Shown piece after piece: positions 31,199 through 38,684 of a stretch of DNA of 38,684 bases. The notes below the pieces were generated by a model. That model saw only the letters and a list, made by a program, of their open reading frames with translations, was not told the origin of the DNA and made no database searches. The translations under genes and the position numbers were made by a program. Source of the stretch: JBFMAI01 sp964462635 (GTDB lineage Bacteria; Planctomycetota; Phycisphaerae; UBA1845; Fen-1342); NCBI GenBank assembly GCA_964462635.1, contig CAYWYJ010000025.1, positions 1-38,684 on the forward strand. Direction: 5' to 3'. Each line of letters opens with the position of its first letter. The first letter of the stretch is position 1.

Positions 31199-33225
31199 CG
31201 TGGTATGCACGGCGCCTGCGCGCGATGACGCCCGGCGAAGCCGCCGGGCGCGTGCGCGCGACACTGCGCGACGTGGTGGACCCGGCGCTGCGGCCGCTGC
31301 GCGTTCGGCGGGCACACCGGAAAGTGCGCCAACTGACGAGCGAACAGACCGAGACGAGGTTGGTGCCCGCGGACTTGCCGGTCGGGCGCTGGGGCAACGG
31401 GTCGGCGACAGCGGCCGAGCGGGCTTGGGCGCGGGGTCTCGCGGCGCGGGCGCAGCGCCTGGCCAACGGACGACATCGGGTGTTTGACGTGGATGATCTG
31501 TGGCTGGGTGATCCGATTGACTGGAACCGGGACGCGAAGCACGGCGTGGCGGCGCCGCGGCAATACGCCGGCTTCATCGACTACCGCGACTTCCGCGTGA
31601 CGGGCGACGCGAAGTTCGTCTGGGAGCCGAACCGGCACCACCACCTGGTGGTCCTGGCGCGGGCCTATCGGGCCACCGGCGACGTCGCGTACGCGCGGGC
31701 CGTCGCCGAACAGTGGCGGCAGTGGCTCGATCAGTGTCCCTTCGGCACGGGGATGAACTGGCGGAGCCCGCTGGAGCTGGCGGTACGGCTGATCAACTGG
31801 GTCTGGGCGCTGGACCTGGTCCGCACGGCGCGCGTGGTGGACTCTGCGCTGCACGAGCGGCTGATGAGCGCCGCGTATCTGCACTTGTGGGAGATTTCGC
31901 GGAAGTACTCCGGCGGTTCATCCGCCAACAACCACCGCATCGGCGAGGCGGCCGGCGTGTACATCGGCAGCACGTACTTCGCCGACCTCGACGACGCGCC
32001 GCGCTGGCGGGCCGCCAGCCGGCGAATCCTCTGCGCGGAAATCGAAGCCCAGACGTATCCCGACGGCGGCTCGCGCGAGCAGGCCCTGGGGTACCAGTTC
32101 TTCGTGCTGCAGTTCTTCCTGCTGGCGGGCATTCTGGCCCGGCGGAGCGGGGACGACTTCCCGCCGGCGTATTGGGAAAGACTGCGGCGCATGTGCGCCT
32201 TTGTGGCGGCGCTGGGAGAGGGCGGGCCGTATCCGCTGTTCGGGGACTGCGACGACGGCTACGTCCTGGACGTGGATGCGGGGCCGCACGACGTGCGGCC
32301 GTGGCTGGCCACCGCCGCGATCCTTCTGGATGACGGCACGCTGAAGCCTGGGGCCGGGCCGATGCCCGAGGCCCCCGCGTGGCTGCTGGGGCCGTCCTCG
32401 GCGGCCCGCTACCAGGCGCTGGCGTCCCCGCCGTCCGGCCGCGTTTTGGAATCGCGGGCGTTCCCCGAGTCGGGCTACTACCTGCTGCAAGGGGGGCGTG
32501 TTGACCAGCCCGAGGCCGTCAGCGTGGTGTTTGACTGCGGCCCGCTGGGGATGGGGGCGTTGGCGGCCCACGGTCACGCCGACGCGCTGAGTTTCGCGCT
32601 GCGCGTCGGAGGGGCGGATGTGCTGGTGGACCCCGGCACGTACGACTACTTCACGTATCCGGCGTGGCGCAACTACTTCCGCAGCACGCGGGCCCACAAC
32701 ACCGTCGTCGTGGATGAAATGGACCAGTCCGTCATGTTGGGGCCGTTCCTGTGGGGTGAACGGGCCCAGGCGCACTGTCGCGAGTGGACGCCGACCGCCA
32801 ACGGCGGGCGCGTCGTGGGCGAACACGACGGCTATCGCCGGCTGGCCGACCCGGTCGTTCATCGACGTGCGCTGGAACTGGATGGTGAGCGGCGGGAGCT
32901 GCGGGTGACCGACGAGCTCATCGGGCGGGGCCGGCACGGCGCCGCGGCGTGCTTCCATCTGGCCGAGTCGGCGCGACTGGTGGAGCATTCGGGCCAAAGA
33001 CTGCTGATCGAAGTGGGGGCCACGCGCGTCGAGCTGGTGTTCGACCGCCGACTGGACTTGAACGTGTTGCACGGCAGCGAGCAGCCGATCGGGGGCTGGG
33101 TCAGCCGCGGCTATCACCGGAAGAGCGCCAGCCTGACCGTCGTGGGACGGTGCGCGTACGAAGGACGCTTGGACCTCGCGACACGAATCCGCTGGGAGCC
33201 TGGCAGCACGGCGCCCGGGGCCTGA
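31186..33225 (+). CDS. heparinase II/III family protein (polysaccharide lyase-like)
   Basis: A 679-residue protein with an N-terminal alpha/alpha-toroid domain (about residues 60-370; SSANNHRIGEAAGVYIG with Asn/His at 248-250) and a C-terminal heparinase II/III beta-sandwich (from about 410). Candidate active-site residues are His 463 and His 465 (AHGHADALSF), Tyr 488 and His 504 (RAHNTVVVD). Such lyases cleave uronic-acid polysaccharides; in biosynthetic clusters they often act on nascent polymer. No signal peptide is evident, which is odd for a lyase. GTG at 31186 was chosen: GGGAG stands 7 nt upstream and it overlaps the previous gene by 13 bp. A longer frame (from 30667) overlaps that gene and is not used. 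Confidence 0.9.
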   Translation: MQSLAWYARRLRAMTPGEAAGRVRATLRDVVDPALRPLRVRRAHRKVRQLTSEQTETRLVPADLPVGRWGNGSATAAERAWARGLAARAQRLANGRHRVFDVDDLWLGDPIDWNRDAKHGVAAPRQYAGFIDYRDFRVTGDAKFVWEPNRHHHLVVLARAYRATGDVAYARAVAEQWRQWLDQCPFGTGMNWRSPLELAVRLINWVWALDLVRTARVVDSALHERLMSAAYLHLWEISRKYSGGSSANNHRIGEAAGVYIGSTYFADLDDAPRWRAASRRILCAEIEAQTYPDGGSREQALGYQFFVLQFFLLAGILARRSGDDFPPAYWERLRRMCAFVAALGEGGPYPLFGDCDDGYVLDVDAGPHDVRPWLATAAILLDDGTLKPGAGPMPEAPAWLLGPSSAARYQALASPPSGRVLESRAFPESGYYLLQGGRVDQPEAVSVVFDCGPLGMGALAAHGHADALSFALRVGGADVLVDPGTYDYFTYPAWRNYFRSTRAHNTVVVDEMDQSVMLGPFLWGERAQAHCREWTPTANGGRVVGEHDGYRRLADPVVHRRALELDGERRELRVTDELIGRGRHGAAACFHLAESARLVEHSGQRLLIEVGATRVELVFDRRLDLNVLHGSEQPIGGWVSRGYHRKSASLTVVGRCAYEGRLDLATRIRWEPGSTAPGA

Positions 33226-33245
33226 GCTTTGTGGAGGGATAGTCG

Positions 33246-34385
33246 GTGGAACACACGATCGGAATCGTACTGGCCGGGGTGCACGACTGGGACGAGTCCG
33301 GGCTCGACCGTCAGGGCCCGCGACCGCTGCTGCCTGTACTGCGCGAGCCGCTCATCTGTGGGGCGCTGCGCTGGCTGCGTCAGGCCGGTCTGCGGCGGGT
33401 GGTCGTTTGTGCCAACAGCGGCTCCCGGGCCGTGCGGCGCGCGATTGGGGACGGCCGGGCCCTGGGGCTGGACGTGGAATACTACGAGGATTGGACGCCG
33501 CGCGGCCCGGCCGGGTGCGTGCGGGACGCCGCCTTGGCGATCGGGGCGGAGCGGGTGCTGGTGGCCGAGGGCACGGCCTGGCCGGATGGTGACCCGCGCC
33601 CCCTGGTGGCTGCGCACGTCGAAAGCGGGGTCTCGCTGACCGTGGTCGCGACGGAAGACCGCGCGGCGACGTTGGACGGGCCGGCCGTGCTGGCCCCGGT
33701 GGGCCCGTACGTGGTTGAGCGGACGGTGCTTGAATGCATCCCGGCGACGGGCTACCAGGATTTCAAAGAGGTTCTGCTGCCGCGGCTGCACGAGCGGGGC
33801 GTGGTCACGATGGTGTACCGGGTGGCGCGACCCGGGCCGCGCCCGACGGACCTCGATCGCTACCGCGCGCTGAATGCGTGGGTGCTGGGTCGGCGGCTGC
33901 GCGCGGCCCCCGCGCCTGGGTATCGCCGGGTCGGGACGTGCGAAGTCCATGAGACGGCCGAAGTGGCCGAAACGGCGCGGCTGCTGGGGCCGGTCCTGAT
34001 CGGGCCGCGCACCCGTGTCGGCCCGGACGCCCTCGTCGTCGGTCCCACCGTGCTGGGCGATGGCGGAACGGTCGAGGCCGGCGCGGTCATCTGCGAGTCG
34101 GTGCTGTGGAACGGTTGGCGCGTCGGGGCCCAGGCACTGGTCGATGCTTGTGTCATCGGGCACGGCGGCACGGTCGGCCGCGGCGACCAGGTGCATGGCA
34201 CCGTCATCGTCCGGGAAACCGGTACGGCCCCCGGGATGTCGGCGGGTGTCCAGGGGGCGTGGCGCCGGACGTGGCGCCGCGGGCGGGAAGCGGTCGGCGG
34301 ACGTTCCGCCGCGAGTCACCGACCCGCGACCGTCGGCGCGCGGGTGAACTCCCAAGCCGGCATCGTCAGTCTGCCGTCGGCGTAG
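33246..34385 (+). CDS. sugar nucleotidyltransferase-like protein with left-handed beta-helix
   Basis: A 379-residue protein shaped like glucose/mannose-1-phosphate nucleotidyltransferases: an N-terminal Rossmann-like domain (MEHTIGIVLAG, then RPLLPVLREPLICGALRWLR) and a C-terminal hexapeptide left-handed helix (about 225-325: IGPRTRVGPDALVVGPTVLG). The usual GGxGTRL and PKP signature is not intact: LAG is followed by VHDWDESGLD and the Lys of PKP is Arg, so catalysis is doubtful. GTG start with GGAGGG 7 nt upstream. It follows the heparinase-like gene after 20 bp. It may be a regulatory or inactive paralogue; the next-but-one gene has a comparable N-terminal half. Confidence 0.7.
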   Translation: MEHTIGIVLAGVHDWDESGLDRQGPRPLLPVLREPLICGALRWLRQAGLRRVVVCANSGSRAVRRAIGDGRALGLDVEYYEDWTPRGPAGCVRDAALAIGAERVLVAEGTAWPDGDPRPLVAAHVESGVSLTVVATEDRAATLDGPAVLAPVGPYVVERTVLECIPATGYQDFKEVLLPRLHERGVVTMVYRVARPGPRPTDLDRYRALNAWVLGRRLRAAPAPGYRRVGTCEVHETAEVAETARLLGPVLIGPRTRVGPDALVVGPTVLGDGGTVEAGAVICESVLWNGWRVGAQALVDACVIGHGGTVGRGDQVHGTVIVRETGTAPGMSAGVQGAWRRTWRRGREAVGGRSAASHRPATVGARVNSQAGIVSLPSA

Positions 34386-34412
34386 CCGTGGCCCTGCAAC
34401 CGTAATCGCGGG

Positions 34413-34435
34413 GTGGCCGCGTGCTCCGCGGCCAC
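34413..34435 (+). terminator. perfect hairpin between nucleotidyltransferase-like and BY-kinase genes
   Basis: A 9-bp perfect stem (GTGGCCGCG/CGCGGCCAC) with a 5-nt loop stands 28 bp after the previous stop. The stretch after it is AG-rich, with no T-tract. Possible factor-dependent terminator or attenuator, or an mRNA-stability element. Confidence 0.4.
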
Positions 34436-34485
34436 GCAAGCGAAGGGGGGAGCTCAGGTCAGTGCCAGCGCTGGAGATCGTTGCC

Positions 34486-36816
34486 ATGTCGCAAGAAGAG
34501 CAGCCGTTGCCGCCGCGGGCGGACGCTTCCGCGGACACGCTCGTGCCGGTCGTCCGTGCCGCGCGCTCCCCGTCGGCCGTCGTGACGTACGACGCCGTCG
34601 AGGCCCCGGCCGAGTTCGGCCCGCGCCCGACGGCGGGGCGTTTCACGTGGAGTGCACTGTGGCGGTACCGCTGGACGTTCGTCGTGCTGGTGGTGCTGCT
34701 GGGCGTGCCGGCGGGTGTGGTCACGTGGCGTCTGGTCGTTCCCGAGTATCGCGCGGGCGCGGTCGTTGAGGTGTCGCCGGTCATCCCGCGGCTGGTGTTC
34801 AAGACCGAGGACAACGGGCTGATTCCGCTGTACCGGCAGTACTTGAACACGCAGGTGGCGATTCTGCGCAGCACCGAAGTGCTCAACCGCGTGCTCGATC
34901 GGGCCGACGTGCAGAAGACGCAGTGGTACCGCGAGCCGGAGCCGGTGGCGCTGGGGACGCCCCTGCCCCCGCTGGAACGCCTGGCCCAGGCGCTCTCGGT
35001 CGGACCGCGGCGCGACACGCAGGTGATCGACGTGAAGGTGGCGGCCGGGCGGGCGAGCGAGGCGGCCCTGCTGGCCAACGCCGTCGTGGACGCTTACCTC
35101 CGCGTGGTGGGCGAGAGCTTGCAGCAGACGGACCGTTTCCTCGGGGAGGCCCTGGACAAGGAATGCAAGTCGTTGCGGGGCGAAATCGAAGGCCGCGAGG
35201 CCACCATCAGCCAGCTCCGCAAGACGTTGGGCACCGGCGACCCGGAGCAGCTTCTGTCGGCCCGCCGGGCACGACTCGAAGACCTGGAGGCCCAGCGGCA
35301 GTCGATGCGCCGTGAGGCGGCCCTGACGCTGTGGCAACTCGAGCGGGGGCAGGCCGCCGCCCAGCCGCCCGAGGCGGGCGAGTCGGCCGGTTCGTCGCCG
35401 ACGGCCGCGCGCACGAACCCGCCGCCGCCGTTCGACATTGACGCTGAGTGGCGGCGGCTGTCGCTGGCGGCGGAACAGGCGCGGCACGTGGTGGAATTGA
35501 AGCAGAGCCGGTTGGGCGAGGCGAACCCGGAGATGGTCGAGCTGCGGGCGAATGCCGAGCTGGCCGAGCGGTTGGTGCGGCAACGCGAAGCCCAGCTCGA
35601 GCAGCGCTGGGCCGCGGTGGCCAGCGGCACCCTCTCCCCCGACGGGGCGATGGCCGCGTCGGTGGACCCGCGCGAGGCCCTGTCGGCGCAGCTCGAGAAG
35701 CTGCGCTATCAGGAGACGTTGCTGACGAAGGACATCGATGCGGCGGGGGAGGAGGTGCGCCGCACGGCCGAGGTGGTGCAGACGCTGACCAAGGAGAACG
35801 ACACGCTGCGGCACAAGCGCGACGCCTACGAGGCGGTGCGCACGCGGATCATGCAACGCGATCTGGAGCGGCAGGTGCCCATCGCCATTCGGCGGCAGTC
35901 GGATGCGATCGCCCCGTCGCAACCCTACAACGCCGGTCGTCGGCTGATGCTGACCGCGCTGGCCGCAGCCACCGCTGCGGGCGTCGCGGCCGGCGTGTGT
36001 TACCTGCGGGCGTTGCGCGATCCGGCGGTCCGCGGGGCGGCGGACGTGCCGGGGTCCGCGGAGGCCCCGTTCCTGGGTTACCTAGCTCTTCTGCGCGACA
36101 CTCGACTTGCCACCCCGCACGAGGAAGCCGTCCAGGTCGAGCTCATGCGCATGGTGCGCACCGCGTTGCTCGAACGCCTCGCGGGGGTTCGCGGCGCCGC
36201 CGTGGTCGTGACCAGCGCGGGGGCCCAGGCCGGCAAGACGACCGTGGCCGTGCTGTTGGCCAAGAGCTTGGCGCAGTGCGGCAAGCGCGTCCTGCTCGTT
36301 GATGCGGACTTGCGAAACCCGTCGGTCGCCGCCCGCATCGGGATCCAGTCGGAGCCCGGACTGGTCGGCGTGCTGACGCGGACGGTGCGGGACGAAGACG
36401 CCCTGCGCGGCAACGGCGTGCCGGGGCTGCACGTGCTGCCGGCGGGGAGCTTGGCCGCGGAACAGGACTCCGAATTGCTGGCAAATGGGGTCTTCTCCGC
36501 GAGTCTGAAAAGATGGCGCGAGCGTTTTGACTTCGTGGTGCTGGACGCGCCGCCGATCCTGTCCGTCGCCGACGCCCGCATCCTCGCCCGGCAGGTGGAC
36601 GGCACGGTCATGGTGGTCCGCGAGGGCCACTGCCAGCGGCCCGACGTGATAGAGGCGATGGCGGCGGTCGGCGTGTCGGGCGGCCGACTCCTGGGCACCG
36701 TCTACGTTGGCTCGCGCCCGCGCGGGGGGCACTATTACTATGGCGTTTACGGCACGAGTGGCCCCGCCGCCGCCGCGGCCTTGGATGTCCGCGAATCACC
36801 GTCCCCGTCGGCATGA
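34486..36816 (+). CDS. Wzz-type chain-length regulator fused to BY-family tyrosine autokinase
   Basis: A 776-residue polysaccharide co-polymerase/kinase. A first membrane segment is at about residues 63-82; the Wzz periplasmic domain with long coiled coils follows (about 160-460); a second membrane segment is at about 487-507; the cytoplasmic BY-kinase has Walker A GAQAGKT at 579-585, Walker A' VLLVDADLRNPS near 602 and Walker B VVLDAPP near 685. The C-terminal tail has a tyrosine cluster (GGHYYYGVYG), the autophosphorylation site in this family. Such proteins set polymer length and export. ATG at 34486 has GGAG 9 nt upstream; GTG at 34462 is an alternative. It overlaps the next gene by ATGA. 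Confidence 0.93.
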   Translation: MSQEEQPLPPRADASADTLVPVVRAARSPSAVVTYDAVEAPAEFGPRPTAGRFTWSALWRYRWTFVVLVVLLGVPAGVVTWRLVVPEYRAGAVVEVSPVIPRLVFKTEDNGLIPLYRQYLNTQVAILRSTEVLNRVLDRADVQKTQWYREPEPVALGTPLPPLERLAQALSVGPRRDTQVIDVKVAAGRASEAALLANAVVDAYLRVVGESLQQTDRFLGEALDKECKSLRGEIEGREATISQLRKTLGTGDPEQLLSARRARLEDLEAQRQSMRREAALTLWQLERGQAAAQPPEAGESAGSSPTAARTNPPPPFDIDAEWRRLSLAAEQARHVVELKQSRLGEANPEMVELRANAELAERLVRQREAQLEQRWAAVASGTLSPDGAMAASVDPREALSAQLEKLRYQETLLTKDIDAAGEEVRRTAEVVQTLTKENDTLRHKRDAYEAVRTRIMQRDLERQVPIAIRRQSDAIAPSQPYNAGRRLMLTALAAATAAGVAAGVCYLRALRDPAVRGAADVPGSAEAPFLGYLALLRDTRLATPHEEAVQVELMRMVRTALLERLAGVRGAAVVVTSAGAQAGKTTVAVLLAKSLAQCGKRVLLVDADLRNPSVAARIGIQSEPGLVGVLTRTVRDEDALRGNGVPGLHVLPAGSLAAEQDSELLANGVFSASLKRWRERFDFVVLDAPPILSVADARILARQVDGTVMVVREGHCQRPDVIEAMAAVGVSGGRLLGTVYVGSRPRGGHYYYGVYGTSGPAAAAALDVRESPSPSA

Positions 36817-38591
36817 CCATCTACCCGATCTTGATCGATGCCCCGCCGACTTACCTGGCGGGCGGTGCGCGGCCGGCGGCGGCCCTGGAAATGCCGCTGG
36901 GCGCCGGCCGCGTGCTGGAGTGGCTCCAGGCCGGTGTCGCTGTCGTCAGCGACGAGCCGTGGACCCTCTTGACGCACGCTGCGGCCGAGGCGCGGCCGGC
37001 CGCCGAACGGGCCGCGCTCCAACCGATCGAGCGGATCGCGCCCCTCGGGCGGCTGGCCCCGCTCCTGGAATGTTTCGAGCCCGCGGACCAGTGGCTCCTG
37101 CTCGACTTGCGGCGGCTGCCGACCGAATGGCACGAGTTGCGGCGGCTGGTGGCGGAGGTGCGGCGGGCCCGGGCGGCCGGGCACCTCGTGCTGTCGGCGG
37201 CGACCGGCGGCGGGGCCCAGGAGATCGTCCACGTTGACGAAGCCCAGCGCGTGCGCTGCGTGCAGCGCTACTACGCGGGTGTCACGTGGCACCGCACGGA
37301 AGCGGTGGTGGCGTCGCTGGTTTCCGTCAGCGTCCTGCGGCAGGCCAACGGCGCGAATATCACCGACTTGGCCATGCTGCGGCAGCGGCTGACGGCGGCG
37401 GGTGTGGTCAGTCGGGACATTGCCTCGGAAGGGGACGCGGTGGACCTGACGCAAGAAACGGGCCTGCTGAGGCTGAACTCGCGGGCCCTGCGCGTCGACG
37501 ATGCGGCTCGATCCGTTCCTGAGGACGGTCGTTCGGGTGGGGTCTGGTACGGTCCGCGCGCTTCCGTGCATCCCGCGGCCAGGCTGTACGGCCCTGTGGT
37601 CCTCCAGGACGACGCCTGCGTGGCCGAGGACGCCGTTATCGTCGGTCCGACTGTACTCGGGGTGGGCAGCCGCGTCGGGCGCGGCGCCGTGGTGGTCCAG
37701 TGCGTGATTGGACCGGGGACGATGGTTCCGGACGGAGCTGTGCATCGGCAGTGTGTGCTCGCCCCGGATGGGGCAGCGCAATCCGCGACTTCGACGGCGA
37801 ACCTCCCGTGTGAGCGGGGCACCGCGGCCGACTCGACTTCCGCCGAAGGTTTTAAGGTGGTGTCCGCCCCGCGGCGCCCCGCCGCTCGTCCCAGCCGCGG
37901 CTACGCCCTAATCAAGCCGATTCTGGAAGCGACGGTGGCGGCGCTCGCCCTGCTCGCACTGTCGCCGTTGCTCGCGGCGACGGCGCTCGCCGTCAAGCTC
38001 ACCTCGCGCGGTCCGATCCTGTTTGGGCACATCCGCGAGGGTCGTGGCGGGCGGCCGTTCCGGTGCTGGAAGTTCCGCACGATGGTACACGACGCCCATC
38101 GCCAGCAGCGGGCCCTGTATCGTCAGAACGAGGTGGACGGGCCGCAGTTCAAGCTGCGTCACGACCCGCGGATCACGCGCCTGGGCTATTGGCTGCGTCA
38201 CACCAACCTGGACGAACTGCCGCAGCTCATCAATGTGGCGGCCGGGCAAATGAGCCTGATCGGGCCGCGGCCGTCGCCGTTCCGGGAGAACCAGATCTGC
38301 GTGCCGTGGCGGCGGGCGCGGCTGTCGGTGCGGCCGGGGATCACCGGGTTGTGGCAAATCTGCCGGCACGAGCGGGCGGCGGGCGATTTTCACCAGTGGA
38401 TCCACTACGACATGTTGTACGTGCGGCACCTGTCGCTCGGGCTCGACCTGCGGATTCTGCTGGCCACGCTGCTGACTTTCGGCGGGCGCTGGAGCGTGCC
38501 CGTGACGTGGTTGATTCCCGCGCGGCGACTGCGGGCGCCGCAGGACGTGGCGCCGGCGTATCCAGCCGGCCACGGGCTGGCCGCGGAGTAG
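36813..38591 (+). CDS. fusion: nucleotidyltransferase-like/left-handed helix domain plus polyprenyl glycosylphosphotransferase
   Basis: A 592-residue fusion. Residues 1-235 are a nucleotidyltransferase-like region with no GTR signature; residues about 245-315 form hexapeptide repeats (GPRASVHPAARLYGPVVLQ and onwards); a Ser/Thr/Pro linker (320-362) leads to a complete bacterial sugar transferase domain (about 365-590). The latter has a membrane segment at about 372-393, KLTSRGPILF, CWKFRTM at 418-424, DELPQLINVAAG at 467-478, MSLIGPRP at 480-487 and PGITGLWQI at 508-516. This domain transfers a sugar-1-phosphate to undecaprenyl phosphate, the first step of repeat-unit synthesis (WcaJ/WbaP type). 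The fusion to a left-handed-helix module is unusual. It starts inside the stop of the BY-kinase gene (ATGA). Confidence 0.9.
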   Translation: MTIYPILIDAPPTYLAGGARPAAALEMPLGAGRVLEWLQAGVAVVSDEPWTLLTHAAAEARPAAERAALQPIERIAPLGRLAPLLECFEPADQWLLLDLRRLPTEWHELRRLVAEVRRARAAGHLVLSAATGGGAQEIVHVDEAQRVRCVQRYYAGVTWHRTEAVVASLVSVSVLRQANGANITDLAMLRQRLTAAGVVSRDIASEGDAVDLTQETGLLRLNSRALRVDDAARSVPEDGRSGGVWYGPRASVHPAARLYGPVVLQDDACVAEDAVIVGPTVLGVGSRVGRGAVVVQCVIGPGTMVPDGAVHRQCVLAPDGAAQSATSTANLPCERGTAADSTSAEGFKVVSAPRRPAARPSRGYALIKPILEATVAALALLALSPLLAATALAVKLTSRGPILFGHIREGRGGRPFRCWKFRTMVHDAHRQQRALYRQNEVDGPQFKLRHDPRITRLGYWLRHTNLDELPQLINVAAGQMSLIGPRPSPFRENQICVPWRRARLSVRPGITGLWQICRHERAAGDFHQWIHYDMLYVRHLSLGLDLRILLATLLTFGGRWSVPVTWLIPARRLRAPQDVAPAYPAGHGLAAE

Positions 38592-38604
38592 CGACCCGTG
38601 CGGG

Positions 38605-38639
38605 GGGAACAAGTGACAGGTAACAAGTGTCAGGTGACA
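38605..38639. repeat. heptanucleotide array after the last exopolysaccharide gene
   Basis: Five heptamers (GGGAACA, AGTGACA, GGTAACA, AGTGTCA, GGTGACA) begin 13 bp after the stop of the fusion gene. They are the same family, and the same opening unit GGGAACA, as the arrays at 8181 and 9583. The matching opposite-sense arm is not seen before the window ends at 38684. No gene is present in the last 93 bp. Confidence 0.85.
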
Positions 38640-38684
38640 AGAGGCTATCCTGAAACCTGGATCTACATGGGCTAGAGAAGCGAG

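Overview
The window is GC-rich, densely packed bacterial DNA from a Gram-negative (diderm) organism: it carries a Kdo transferase for lipid A/LPS, a LolA-like periplasmic protein, PilM/N/O/P-type inner-membrane pilus proteins and a Wzz-type tyrosine autokinase. The overall gene style (FixL/FixJ-like regulators, DUF2723 membrane glycosyltransferase-like protein, NusG paralogue at the head of an exopolysaccharide cluster, many small palindromic repeats) fits a Planctomycetota-like chromosome, but that assignment is inference; no rRNA or other phylogenetic marker is present. No tRNA, rRNA, CRISPR array, transposase or integrase was seen.

Layout. 1-4000: end of a CPA2-type K+/H+ antiporter, then sucD and a LolA-like protein on the minus strand, and waaA on the plus strand. 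4000-4544: non-coding, with two hairpins, one a good minus-strand terminator. 4545-17285: one long minus-strand block. Read in transcription order it is histidine kinase, CheY-like receiver, HD-GYP phosphodiesterase, degenerate GGDEF protein, STAS protein, PilB, PilC, PilM, PilN, PilO, PilP/GspC-like protein, type IV prepilin, terminator. 17451-22037: YbaK-type deacylase and a large single-chain type IIG restriction-modification enzyme. 22038-22569: non-coding, filled with three families of palindromic repeats. 22570-26479: SpoVR, a thioredoxin-fold membrane protein and a DUF2723 membrane protein. 26698-29699: a PAS-PAS histidine kinase with two FixJ-type regulators. 29865-38591: exopolysaccharide cluster (NusG-like antiterminator, zinc-ribbon membrane protein, heparinase-like protein, nucleotidyltransferase-like protein, Wzz/BY-kinase, left-handed-helix/sugar-phosphate-transferase fusion).

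How they work together. The pilus block looks like a self-contained c-di-GMP-controlled type IV pilus module. PilB carries at its N-terminus two tandem 24-residue MshEN-type c-di-GMP-binding motifs with a 5-residue spacer, while the same block encodes an HD-GYP c-di-GMP phosphodiesterase, a GGDEF domain that has lost its active-site motif, and a kinase/receiver pair. Retraction ATPase (PilT) and secretin (PilQ) are not in the window.

The most unusual signal is repetitive. All four gaps wider than 100 bp from the GGDEF gene to pilM hold arrays of 7-bp repeats, arranged as an array, a unique core and an oppositely oriented array; other junctions in that part overlap by 4-14 bp. One such element has run into the end of pilB and supplies its last codons and stop codon, next to a REP-like palindrome whose core recurs in the 22.2 kb repeat cluster. 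A further array of the same family follows the last exopolysaccharide gene. Another palindromic pair sits in frame inside the restriction-modification gene.
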